From assembly GCA_008694505.1 (NCBI GenBank), contig VZDJ01006585.1, forward strand, positions 11,302,944 through 11,366,943: a stretch of 64,000 bases of DNA, read 5' to 3'. The translations under genes and the position numbers were made by a program. Within the stretch, counting starts at the first letter, position 1, and each line of letters opens with the position of its first letter. The stretch is from Cyanoderma ruficeps. Taxonomy: Eukaryota > Chordata > Aves > Passeriformes > Timaliidae. The notes below the pieces were generated by a model. It did no database searches. It was not told the origin of the DNA and was given only the letters and a program-made list of their open reading frames with translations. Below are positions 1 through 11,323 of this stretch, piece after piece.

Positions 1-26
1 TTCCCCTTCCCCTTCCCCTTCCCCTT
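1..26. repeat. (TTCCCC)n hexanucleotide simple repeat
   Basis: Four full copies of TTCCCC plus a partial one run from the first base, so the array probably continues to the left of the window. The unit is not the vertebrate telomere repeat. Confidence 0.9.
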
Positions 27-1240
27 AAAATCTCAGTACTGTTTCCCAAACCACTGTCTGATCATGTCTGCCCAAAATTCCTTCTTCACCTATCCATTTT
101 CACAAGATTTTTCTTAGGCATTTTACAAAACACAGTAGCAGTAAACTAATTGAATGCACACATCCAAATTAAACAATTCTGTTGCAGAATTTGGCCTTTT
201 AATTGGCTTAGCAATACTCCACTATTCATTGGACCAAAGTTAATTCCTTGATGCTTCCTTTTTTCCGATCATAAAATGGAGTTGTCATAGTTAGCTTCCT
301 TGTGGCTCAGGCTGTACTTCTTACAAAACATCCATGAGAATTGTGACACTTCCTGGCAGTCTGAGCAGCAGCGTCAAGCAGCAAATGAGCAAGCATTCAG
401 TGCTTAGCCATGCATAGTCATGGCCTCATGCACAGCCCTGGCCTCGGGATTGTGGCACGCTGGCTAGGCACTGCAGAGAAACTTGCATTGCTATTTCTCT
501 TTTCAAACTAAATCTCAAAATCTGCCCATCCATGGTCACTTTGCATAATGATGAAGGCTCAGTTTAGTCAGCTTAACTTCAGGTAATTACCAAGCACACA
601 GTAGGTTCATATAGGCCTTTATAAAAAAATAGACTCACAGATGAATGAATCATCCTTTGGAAATGCCTGTTTCTTCACTGAGAAAACCCTAGCAATTGTG
701 ACTCTTATTTCAGTGTTTTTAAGAGTACCAGAATTAACTTCAGTGCTTCAGGTAGTTGCCTTAAATCAGATTGGTAAAGACAGACATCAATTTACACAAG
801 CAGTATGCTAGGGCTCCTATTAGAGCTGCAAAGGAGTAAAGCAAAAGACAAAAAATATGTTCATAATACCTTGTTAGAACCAAGAAATATCCAAGCCACA
901 GACAACAGAAGACAGAAAACTGAATCATAAGGGAAAGTATTTTAGGGAAATACATACTATACATATTTTAAAAGTAACAGGTTTTAGTGAATTTGTCAAT
1001 TTCTAACTGAAAGATTTTTTCTGTTTGCAAGTTTTTTCTGCTTTTCAGCTGTACAAACAAAATAGGATTTCTGTCTTTTTTAAATACCAAAGGAGCATTG
1101 TGTATTCCTATATCACATTGGAAGTAAATCACAGAATGACACTGAAAGTTTCAAATAGAGACATAAGTTCTAAGATCCAGCAACATATTTGGTGTTTACT
1201 TAAACCACTGTTAGAGGTGAAACTTGAATCCAAATGCGGA
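27..1240. other. AT-rich unique sequence, nothing recognised
   Basis: No repeat family, RNA gene or convincing exon was seen here. The short open frames are of chance length for AT-rich DNA. Confidence 0.6.
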
Positions 1241-1301
1241 GGCTTGTTGTTGGGATTGTGGGGTTTTGTTTTGTTTTTGTGTTGTTTTGTTTTGTTGGTG
1301 C
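1241..1301. repeat. T/G-rich low-complexity tract (TTTTG-like)
   Basis: A run of TTTTG and TTGT units forms an imperfect low-complexity tract. It is the reverse complement of the A/C-rich tracts elsewhere in the window. Confidence 0.75.
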
Positions 1302-2139
1302 TTTTTAAAGTAAGAAGTCTTTACATAATCCCTAAATATTTAGGAATAGATTTTTTATTCTCCCCATTTTTAATTTAAACAAGGTCAGACATAATTGGAG
1401 AAGAAAATAACCGAACATTCTCACACCATCTATATTTATTCAGATTTGTGGCTAAAGGTGAAATTCTGTCCTCTGATGTGCATCTCAGGAATGATTTAGT
1501 GTCCAGAGACTTGAAAGACTAAAGTCTCTGACTCATTAATTTTGCCCCAACCCAAACTTATTTCCCAAAGGAATTTCTGTCTTCTGATAGATTTGTAGAG
1601 ATTTCTATCTCCAAACGGCACACAGATGCACTTAACCTTAAATCAGTGACAACATCAAAGTGAAAGATATCATTAAATACTTCAGTCTTTTCCTACATAG
1701 ACCAAGTTTGACAATATGTTTCCTGGCTTACATTCTATGAAGAAAAAAAAATTCATCACAGAAGTCAAGACACATACATAGATGTTACATTCTATATGAC
1801 ATGTTTTTCAACACTGGTAAACACTTGATTTCCCAGTCCTTACTCTTAGGGAACATTCAGGAGAACACCACACTTTCTTTTAACCTAGAAACACAGGTCT
1901 ATTTATCAAGAGATAGGAGCGAGTAGCTCAGGGTTCCTCCTAGAAAAAAAACTCAGGATTTGAATGGAGCATGTAGCCAAACCCATAAAATGACAGTCAA
2001 AGTTGCATTGCACCTCAGCATTGAAACAGGCTAAGAGACATATTTTTCCTCAGTGAGGGCATAGAAATTTGGGTCTAAATTTCCAATAAGTTTCCATGTT
2101 TCCTTGCATAGATTTCCTAAGTTTTCTTGCAATTTACAC
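1302..2139. other. AT-rich unique sequence, nothing recognised
   Basis: Ordinary AT-rich DNA with short homopolymers, including a run of A near 1744-1751. No repeat family or exon was recognised. Confidence 0.6.
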
Positions 2140-2200
2140 TAAAAAAAAACCCAAAAAACCAAAACANAAAAAACCAAAAAAAAAATAACCCCAAAAAAAG
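2140..2200. repeat. A-rich low-complexity tract with one ambiguous base
   Basis: A runs interrupted by CC and CCC, with a single N at 2167. The N lies inside the homopolymer and probably marks an unresolved run length. Confidence 0.85.
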
Positions 2201-3179
2201 TACTGAACTATTTTGCTGCCATGGGTGATATCTAATGAAAAATCACTAACAGTGTCTCATGAAGATTTCACAAGTAAATTCATTAATACTTCTGGATTCC
2301 AAAGCAGAAGGCTAGAAGTCTAGAATTCCACAAAACCAGGTATTTCAGAAGAGAATAACTACAAATTAATTCTCTAAAATAATCCTGTGTAGAAAATACG
2401 TAACTGTAGAGTAAAAGAAATTGAGCCAGTACTAAACAACAGAGCTTTTTGCCACCACACAGGTGTTTATATATTGCAAATCTTTACTGTATTAAAGTTA
2501 ACAGGAATGTAAACAGACTTCCTGAATTTCTCCCAGACAGAGTGAATTTTCGATAAACAATCTGTCAAAATATTCCACAGAAATTCCTCTATTTGATTTT
2601 TAGGTACTTGTGAAAGCACTTATTGTTCAAGATTTGTTCTGCTACAACCTGAAGAGACTGGGCTCTCCATCTCTCAGTTTTCTATATTTTATAGCATTGT
2701 TAGCATAATTTCAATTATGTTTGCTTTGATCTTGATGCAAGAGCCAGAATTCTGACAACTTGTAAAGACGTCTTACTTCATGTATATTGATGAATAATTC
2801 ACTATGAAGTCACTCATAGCTCATTTATCAGTATATCTCACCTTTATTAGGGTTGAAGTGAAATTTTGAAATCATCAAGCAGAAACTTTGAGAAAACAAC
2901 AGCCTACTTTTTTAATCATAAAAAATAATTAAAAAGAAAAAAAATAACGTATGTAGGCTTTATGATAAGTGAAAGAGAAGAGAATGGACTAGCATCAATC
3001 TTAAATCTACAGTCTGCCCTTGAGCAGGTCCATGAGAAATGACATTCTGTAAGAAGAATCTACATCATCAAATTACATTCTTTCTCTTGTGTCCCAGTTT
3101 ATTTTATCAGTATTTGGCATGTGTAAAGTCTGTTAAAGACAAGACATTCCCTGTGTATCATAGACCTGGGAAGTGATTA
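2201..3179. other. AT-rich unique sequence, nothing recognised
   Basis: Low GC and no recognisable repeat. Composition rises sharply at about 3180, where the LTR-like block starts. Confidence 0.55.
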
Positions 3180-3777
3180 GCCTGTACTCAGTGTGGAGGC
3201 CTGTGGACCTGCTAGGGGCCTTCCTGGGGCTATGCCTTGGAAGAATGTCCCCTAGGCCCTAACCTCTCCTATGGACCCCCTGTTTAACGGACAGGTTGTC
3301 AGTCAACCCTGGTGCCACACCCTCCATTGGCCCCTTGGCTGTTACTCCCCCAGTTGACCTAATATGGTCAGGTTTCTAGCTGTTTCTGTGTTTTTTGTAA
3401 CCCCATTGGTTTATACACCTGTCTGTTTATCCTTGTGTTTCCCTCTTGGTCATTGTCCCTTCTCCCACCCACACCTCTCAGCGATTGCTCGCTACCATTG
3501 GCTGCACCCCCTTATGCCCCTAGACAAGCCTGGACCCTTTAACTGTTACTGTCTTTACCTCTGGACGTCTCCTCTGTGGCTGTGATAAACCCCACTGGAT
3601 TTCTAGGCAAAGGCCCTTCTGTCCTCTGTCATCAGCAAGTTTTCTGTGGTGTGTGTGAGTGTGGCATTGCTGCGCATCTGCCCAAACGCCTTCCTCTGGG
3701 ACACGCTTTCGGGAGGTTGCAGCAAATCCCCACTGGCCCACACTGCAGCACTTAGCACTGGGGAGGCTGCAATTTTA
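3180..3777 (+). mobile_element. LTR-like block, possibly a degraded avian endogenous retrovirus LTR
   Basis: This block of about 600 bp is clearly more GC-rich than its surroundings. It carries several CCAAT-box-like ATTGG motifs (near 3325, 3405 and 3496), a GATAAA that could serve as a weak polyadenylation signal near 3584, and a following T/G-rich stretch near 3641-3665. That order resembles the U3-R-U5 layout of avian ERV LTRs. I could not find matching TG/CA ends or a target-site duplication, so the boundaries are approximate and the identity is inferred. Its right edge abuts a CR1 fragment. It could instead be another GC-rich repeat or a unique GC-rich segment. Confidence 0.4.
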
Positions 3778-4263
3778 GCACTATGTCCACAAAATACTGA
3801 GGTGCTGGGGCGTGTCCAGAGAAGGGCAACAAAGCTGGTGAAGGGTCTGAAGAATAAGTCCTGTGAGAAGTGGATGAGGGAGATGGGGTTGTTTAGCCTG
3901 GAAAAAAGGACACTCAGGGGAGACCTTATAGATTTCTACAGTTATAAGAAAGGAAATTGTTGCAGGTGGGGTTCAACAGTTTCTAACCAGGCAACCAGCA
4001 TCAGAACAAGAGGACATAGCCTCAAGGTGTGCCACAGAAGATTCAGGCTTGATATCAAGAATTTCTTCACTGAAAGGGTTGTTAAGCTTTGGAATGGATT
4101 GTCCAAAAAGGTGGCAGAGTCACTGTCCCTGGAGGTGTTCAAGAAATGACTGGATGTGGCACTCAGTGCCACAGTCTAGTTGACAACCTGGTAATCAGTC
4201 AAAGGTTGGACTCATTGACCTTGCAGGTCATTTCCAGCCTTAATGGTTCTGTGATTCTGTGAC
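3778..4263 (+). mobile_element. CR1 LINE, 5'-truncated 3' end
   Basis: This is the distal end of a CR1 non-LTR retrotransposon in sense orientation. An open frame to 4146 encodes the C-terminal end of the ORF2 protein (the end of the reverse transcriptase polyprotein). Recognisable blocks are VQRRATKLVKGL, MGLFSLEKRTLRGDLI, FFTERVVKLWNGL and SLEVFKK. After the stop comes the short CR1 3' UTR with the typical block about a single-family element (GGTTGGACTCATTGACC), ending in GATTCTGTGA, the CR1 octamer tail. The catalytic reverse transcriptase domain is missing because of the usual 5' truncation. A few codons near 3790 are missing relative to family members as I know them. It is inactive. Confidence 0.9.
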
Positions 4264-4362
4264 TGAGAATGCTGCCTATCAGATCAGAGCATGCACAAAG
4301 TACAACCTGCACAATGGAAAGAATCTGATAGGCTTTCTCTGATTGTAGTATTCTAACAAAAG
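4264..4362. other. short unique spacer
   Basis: Unique sequence between the CR1 tail and a TA microsatellite. Nothing was recognised. Confidence 0.5.
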
Positions 4363-4392
4363 CATATATATTATATATATATATATATATAC
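4363..4392. repeat. (TA)n microsatellite
   Basis: About 14 near-perfect TA dinucleotides. Confidence 0.9.
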
Positions 4393-7300
4393 ATCTAGAA
4401 ATCTGTAGCCATCTGGTGATGCTACGACACAGCAATTTCACATGTACCTCTTTGCAAATTCCTTCACGAAAATCCCTTCTGAAGGTAATCGTGTCAGTCC
4501 AGAAAAGTATGAAGGTAAGAAAAATATTTGGGATTTTTAATTCTGCATTTCACTCTTTCTCCTAAAGAACTAAACTAAAAACTCACAACCCTTTCCCCCA
4601 GAAAAGAAACCAAACAACAAAACAAAACAAAACTGCCCACAGTTTTCCTTTGGAAGAAAAAAGTTTATATTTTCCTGGAAGAACCTGGAAGCCCAGTTGT
4701 CTCACTGAAGAATTAGATGGGCAGCAAAAGTATCAGTTCCAATTTTTTTGTGTACCTCCAAAATACTAGATTTAATCCTCAGATTATTTTAGCAGCCTGT
4801 GTTGAGAGAGGAATGATTTCAACTCTCCATTACTCTTGGCTCTCAAATTGTTGAGCTAGAGTAAAGCTATTGTAACAGCTTTTTCAGTCTTCTCAAACAT
4901 GCACTTGAATTAAGAAGTGCAGCCAAGTTGCTAAATTTAAATTGCCTTGACTCTGAAAATGTCAGTTCAAGCTGAAACAAAATTGTTTTGAAAATTAATA
5001 ATTTAATGCAAATTGATTATATCACAAAGTAAGCATATATTTGAGTATGTGAGCCCCATCTGAAACTATTCCTTATGCTCTCTGGGAACCTGTGAAAAAT
5101 CAATATTTGATACCAGTTTTCCCTAGGAAATATTATCAAATATAATATCAAATGAAAGGAGAGAAAAAGTGTGCTGTAAACCGATACAGGCTGATGGAGT
5201 ATTTCCTTTCTTGTGTTGTTTCCACATAGCAACAGGAACATAGTACATCTGCTTCCACAGGTACTGTTGCTTTCTCCCTTTGTCAAGAAACCAAGATTTA
5301 TAAGAGCCCTAAGTAATTTCCTACCTCCAAATTACACTAGATACATAAAGTACGTAGATAATTTTAGAGAAATGCATTTAAGTAAATCTGCTTGCTCTGT
5401 AGAGTCATTGAACTAAAAGAATCACCTTAAGGGCATTTCAGAATAGAAATGGGTACAGTCACTGGGAAAGCTTGCTTTCTTCACTGTCTGTTCATTAGCA
5501 CTGATTAAGTAAAATAGAAAAGGTCTTCTGGATGGCAGTTCCTTTGGGACTCATTGATGATATTCTCAAAAGATCAGCTTACCTATGTGATACTAGGCAC
5601 TCAGCAGCTGACTCACACTGTCATCTTCATCTGCTAAATTCAGTATCCACTTCTGTCAGATTTTGCAAGTACAGTGTAGCATCTGGTCTGGCACAATACT
5701 CTGAAGCACAGTCTATTTCTTTAAAATGCTGCATTTTCTCCCATTTTAAATAACTCAAGCAATGGGGCTTCCACCTCCTTCTCCAAAAGACTATTAGCAT
5801 AGAGGTTTCTCATATGCTATTTTGCTTTGTGTATTAACTCACGTATTTTATTATGCTCATTTATAATATGCATTGCTGTAATAATAAGTATTTAGTATTT
5901 CTTCCCTTCAACTATAAAATTTTCTCATTGTGAGCATGTAGTTACTAATGTTTTAAGAGAGTTTATCATAAGCAGAGTATCTAAAGTGTGTATTTTTTTG
6001 TTGTAGTGCAAAAAATAGTGAGTACAAAATATTGTAATGTGTGTACTCTTTTCTGGTATCAGCCTTTCCTGCATGTTTCTTCAATGAATATTGGCTTGGC
6101 TTTGCTGAATTATTATTTGTACTGACACTGTAATTGCCATCATATATAACAATCTCTTTATAAATAAACATGCGCATGAACATTCAAAAACAAGCCACCA
6201 AAATAATGTAATGAGAAGCAATTTGCATTTAATAGAACATCACAAAATTGCAGGAAGCAATAACAGAGAGAAATAAATATTTTTCCTATTGTATCCAAAA
6301 TTCTAAACAACTTCTCTAAAGAATCTGTGGCTAATCAGTCACTTGCTGGGAGCAAGGTCGGAGTTGAGATAAGGACATAGCATGGCAATAAACCAAACTT
6401 GACCACAAATAGTGGCTGCCTGGGAAATTATTTTCCCATCAATATTTACTTTTTAAGTTTTCACAAACTTTCTTATTCTACAATTGAAGAAACAAAGTTT
6501 CTTAAGAGTAGAGAGAGATCTGTGTCCATTCTGGAATGAGAAACAATGGGAGAGAAGAGGCTGGCAGGGACTGGGGCTATGCATCCCTCAAGAGGACTAT
6601 GTTCTAGTTCCTTATACTAATGAGGCAAAGCAGGGACACAAACTGTGCATGCCAGTGAACGCCAGTTACCAAATATTGCAGGGTAGGTGTTTTCCTCTCT
6701 CTTTTCTGAAAAAGATCGATGGATGTGAAAATATTTCTTGGGACAGTCTTCACTGGAACTGACATGCTTCTGAACTTTTTGCTGAATTTGAGTTTTCTAA
6801 CATAAAACTCCACCTTTTTTCTTGAAAAATCAATTCTTACTGTCCCAGTTGTACACTAGAAAACAACATAAGCCTTGACAGCAGACCACACTGGGCCAGA
6901 ACTCAGCACATGAACTCTTGCCCCAGTGTAGCTTATCATTACAGAAATGGTACATCTTTATTTCCTATTTGTTTCCAAGCTATTCAGCATTTGTATTCCA
7001 GAATATTTTGCTCCCTCCACTTAGCATTTTTCGTCATATTTATAATTTTTTTTGTCACTTTCCTCCAAACCCCTTCTTAACTTTGTATTGTTATCACTGG
7101 TTGTTGAGAATTTTTCGCTAAATAATAATTTAAAAAAACAAAAGAAAAAAAGGAAAAAGAAAGATAAATGTTTGGTCTTTCAATGTAAGAAGTAAGGCTA
7201 CTTTCACTCATTTGGGAAAATATTCTAATGTTCTTTAAATTATTTAGAAACATATCTCAACCAGTCATATTTATTGAAAAAATGCCTAATGAATTTAAGC

Positions 7301-8698
7301 TAGTGCCTTACAGCAAGCTGAGTTCTGTTGATTTATGCAAACAAAAGGCCTGACTTCAAGTCTTTTCTGTAACAGCAAGAACAATAAAGCCAAGAAAGAA
7401 AATACTGTCTACCTGGACATACATCAGTATATATCAAATACTGAAAACCTGGAAAGAAGCATTTCACTCAGGTTTATATAAAATTTCCATTCACAATGTC
7501 TCCTTAGAAAAAGCCAGCAAACTAAATAGTTAGATATATGGTTGTGGTTGAAAACCTAATTTATTTTAATGAGGACACCAATATACCTGTTTTCAGCACA
7601 AAGAAACATTGAGCTTTGACAAAAGCATATTATGTTGTCTCACAATGGAAGTGCTGCAGAAACAACTATTAAGAATATAATATTATAAAGTGAAAATATG
7701 ACAAAAATCTTTTTACTAGTATCATTTTATTAATGAATCCTACACATCAGAGGTTGCTGTGGCATGATACACTTTTTTTACAGATTCACTAGAGAAGAGA
7801 AGGATCATAACTGAAAAACCACAAAGTTTCAAATGCATTAAACAGTTCCTTGCACTCGTGTGAATGAATAAGTATTAATCTACTTTCAGCTATTATTTTA
7901 ATCACTAAAATTATAGTATTCTTCAATTCATTTTTGTTGCAATTTTAGAAGTGGTAAAATAATAGACAACTAATGAAACCAAAGCCATTGCTACCTGCAG
8001 TTACCTTCCAGCAGAGCCAAGTCTATCAGAACAAGGGCAGGCCAAAGGCCTGTTTCTGTATGTACTGACATGACATCTTATGCCAGCCCAGGAATTCATC
8101 GTGGCTACAGTTAATACGTGTTGAGAAATATTGAACAGTAGATAAGGTAAACTCAGCTGAAACCAGATTTATCTACTAGACTCTATTAGAATCTGCCTTA
8201 GTTTCTCCATTTCAACTTCTGTGGAAAAAAATCCACCAATTAAGCAAGAGCCTGAGAAATTTTGTTACTCTAGTTAAAAAATATTTTCCCGTAATGCATT
8301 CCCTAGATTATGATACAATTCCCTGCTTTGACTTTGATTTTTTTTTCCTTCCTTATATTTCCCAAGTGTTTCTGGTACTGCTCATGGGATTTGAAGCTTA
8401 AATACAGTAAGATTTGCACCATTTTATTCCTCTTGGCCAAGTTCTACGGCTGAAACACGTAGAAGTTGTACTGGAAAGATAGGGAGCCACATGCTTCTCC
8501 ATCCACCTCTGCAGCTGGAAGAGGAAACTCACAGTCAAAGATCATCATCTGCTTAGTACTTCCCCTGATACACAGCAACCACTGTGAGATGGTGGAAACA
8601 CCAGGAGGGCACCTCGGACCATGAAAAAACAACCTTTGCTTGTATCCAAGCCAGCCCAGCAAGAGCCAGGGAAATTTAGTGAGCAGCTGAGTCAGCTT
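4393..8698. other. AT-rich unique sequence with minor low-complexity tracts
   Basis: No interspersed repeat or gene was recognised over these 4.3 kb. Small tracts are an (AAAAC)-like run at about 4607-4633 and an A-rich run at about 7121-7165. A GC-richer patch at 8430-8690 holds a minus-strand open frame, discussed as a finding. Confidence 0.55.
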
Positions 8699-8724
8699 TT
8701 TCTTTTTTTTTTTTCTTTTTTTTT
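8699..8724. repeat. T-rich tract
   Basis: T runs interrupted by single C bases. On the minus strand this is an A-rich run just upstream of the open frame at 8444-8690. Confidence 0.8.
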
Positions 8725-9111
8725 GTATCTCCTAAAAGAGATTAAAAACAGTATGAAACATGATCATCTCAGTATAATTGCACTGCTGGACACTGTCCTC
8801 AAAAATCAATCTTAAACAACAAAGCTTTGAAAAGATTTATATAGTTGAAACAATGAAAAATCAAAAGACACTTTAAGTTGACAGAATATAAAAAATTTGA
8901 TTTTGGATCATTTCCAGTTCTCAGTTTTCCAGTCCACACAGATGGAAATACTTTCTGTAAGCAAAATTAGGAGGAAATATGCTGACTGTGTCTTGTTGAG
9001 AATTAAATCCCTAACAGTACTTTTTGCTGGAACAGAGAGTTATGCAGTCTGAAAGTAGAAATTACATTCTTTCATGACTGCCTTTAACAATGATGATTTC
9101 AAAGTACTGTT
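8725..9111. other. AT-rich unique sequence, nothing recognised
   Basis: No repeat family or exon was recognised. Confidence 0.55.
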
Positions 9112-9180
9112 AAAAAAAAACCCAAAACCCAAAAAAAAAAAAAAANAAAAATAAAAACCTAAACTACCAGAAAAAAAAAA
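9112..9180. repeat. A-rich low-complexity tract with one ambiguous base
   Basis: Long A runs broken by CCC, with a single N at 9146 inside the longest run. Confidence 0.85.
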
Positions 9181-9366
9181 CTTACAGATCCAGAGCAGTG
9201 AAAAGGCAAAATTTCAGAGCTGTCAGCAATGAAGTATTATACAGGATTTAGTGAAAAGCAAAGAGGACTTTGGTTAACTTTGTTAACTTGTGATAAGGCC
9301 CAATTACAGCACAATGTTCATGCCATTAGCTAAAGAGATTGGATATAAAGACAGAAACTAGTATTT

Positions 9367-10895
9367 CATAGAATGGCTTGATTTGGAGTGGACCTTAAAG
9401 ATCATTAAGTTTCAGTTCCCCTGTGCTACAGGTGGGGTCACCTTCCATCCAATGTGGTCTTGATCATTTCCAGGGATCATCCACAGGCTCTCTGGGTAAC
9501 CTGTTCCAGTGCCTCACCAGCTTTGTAATTTCTTCATAATACCAAATCTAGACCTACCCTCTTTCAGTTCTAAGCTATTCCCATTGCCCTATCACTACAT
9601 GCCCTTGCTAAATTTCTCTCCCCAGCCCCCTTGTTGACTCCCTTTTTAGGTACTGAAAGGTTGCTATAGGGTCACCTCCAAGTCTTCTCTTGTCCAGGCT
9701 AAACAACCCCAGCTCTTCAGCCTGTCCTCACAGGAGAGGTGCTCCAGTCCTCTGATCATCTTCATGGCCGCCTCTGACTTGCTCCATGTCCTTCTTGTAT
9801 TGGGGCCTTCAGAGCTGGGCATAGTACTCCAGGTGGAGTTTCACAAGAGCAGAGGAGAGGAGAATCCCTTCCCTTGACCTGCTGGTAATGCCTCTTTTGA
9901 TGCAGCCCTGCTCCGCTTCCTGAGTTGCAAGTGCACCTTGCCAGGTCATGTTGGGCGTTTTGTCCGCCAACATCCCCAAGTCTTTCTCTGCGGAGCTGCT
10001 CTCAACCCATTCTCCACCTGGAGAATGTGCCCTCTGCATTTGGCCTTGTTGACCTTCACAAGGTATGAACATGCTCACCCCTCAAAGCCTGTCCCTTTGG
10101 AGGGCATCCCTTCCCTCCAGCATTTCAACAGCACCATATAACTTGGTGTCATTGGCAAAACTGACAAAGATGTACTTGATCCTACTGTCCACATCACCAA
10201 CAAAAATGGTAAGCAGTGCTGGTCCCAACATTGACCCCTAAGGAATGCCACTTGTTACTGGTATCCATTTGGACACTGAGCTGTTGACTGCAACTGTTTG
10301 AGTGCAATCACCCAACCAAATCCTCATCCACTGAGTGGTTCATCTGTCAAAACCATGTCTCTCCACTTTAGAGGCAAGGGTGTCATACAAGACAGTGTCA
10401 AATGCTTTGTATATAGCAAAGACAGAGAGATAGCATTTGCTCTTTCCTTACCCACCAAGGTTGTAACTTCATCATAGAAGGCCACTAGGTTTGTCAGGCT
10501 TGACCTGAACTCAGTGAAGCTATGTTGGTTGTCACCAACCATCTCCTTTCTTTCTATGTGCCTTAGCATAGTTTCTAGGAGGATCTACTCCATGATCTTG
10601 GGCACTGAGTTAAGACTGATCAGCCTGTGGTTGCCTGGTTCTTTGGGTTTTTTTTTTCCATTTTTAAAAATGGGAGTTATATTTCCCCTTTTCAAGTCAA
10701 TAGGAACTTCACCAGACTTCCACTTCATAATATGATGGATATCATTAAGTGGCTTGGCCACTTCATCTGCCACTACTCTGATGACCCCCAGATACATCTG
10801 ATCAGATCCCATGGACCTTCAGTTTCCTGAGGTGGTGGTCTCAAATGTGATCTCCTACAGTGGGCAAATTTTAATTTTCCCAGTGCGTTCCATTA
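9367..10895 (-). mobile_element. CR1 LINE, long 5'-truncated copy with a degraded reverse transcriptase
   Basis: This is the longest CR1 in the window, about 1.5 kb, read on the minus strand. From 5' to 3' (high to low coordinate) it keeps the end of the linker before the reverse transcriptase and then fingers-palm blocks of the RT: VADEVAKPLNDI, GNITPIFKNGKK, GNHRLISLNSVPKIME, and QHSFTEFRSSLTNLVAFYDEV. After those come a degraded GVPQGS-type block near 10230, the active-site box near 10148-10160, and the C-terminal blocks ESSSAEKDLGMLADK and SREGILLSSALVKLHLEYYAQL. The element ends in its 3' UTR at 9367, where the reverse complement reads as the CCATTCTATG tail. The active-site FADD box reads FAND, and stops and frameshifts split the frame, so the copy is dead. 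The upstream endonuclease and ORF1 are absent. Confidence 0.93.
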
Positions 10896-11189
10896 AAAAT
10901 TAGTTCATCCTGTTAACAACCAGAAAGATGTCATAGTTCTGGAGGATTTCCCACTAATCAACTTAATCACAGATAGATGTTCAGGCATCTAACGCTGCTC
11001 AGAACCCTCTAGGCCTACCTTGTTGTTCCTCACACCAGAAGTTATGGAATCAAATTTTTGTTTACATAACACCTAAAACCCTCCTTAACCCATCTTTTAC
11101 ATAATCTTCAGAGCACTGTTACTCTCATTTCATATTAAAAATTTATTCCAAAACAAAATTACACAGCTGCTTGCTTCCACCACTAAAAT
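10896..11189. other. AT-rich unique sequence beside the CR1
   Basis: Possible very diverged continuation of the CR1 into its 5' part; beyond about 10900 I cannot support homology. Confidence 0.4.
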
Positions 11190-11323
11190 TGTTTTGCTGT
11201 GTGTTTATTTTATTTAGTTGTTGGTTTGTTGTTTTTTGGGATTTTTTGTTTGTTTGGTTTGGTTTGGTTTGGGGGGTTTTGTGTGTTTTTGTTTGGTTGA
11301 TTTTGTTTGTTTGTTTTGTTTTT
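11190..11323. repeat. T/G-rich simple repeat (TTTG/TTTGG)n
   Basis: TTTG, TTTGG and TTG units make an imperfect array. A 78-residue open frame through it (11171-11407) is F/V/L/C-rich low-complexity translation, not a gene. Confidence 0.85.

Noticed and set aside
1..26. Telomeric repeat
   Set aside because: The unit is TTCCCC, not TTAGGG/CCCTAA.
3646..4149. 167-residue plus-strand open frame as a host gene
   Set aside because: Its C-terminal two thirds is the CR1 ORF2 tail and its N-terminal part comes from the LTR-like block; annotated as transposon remnants instead.
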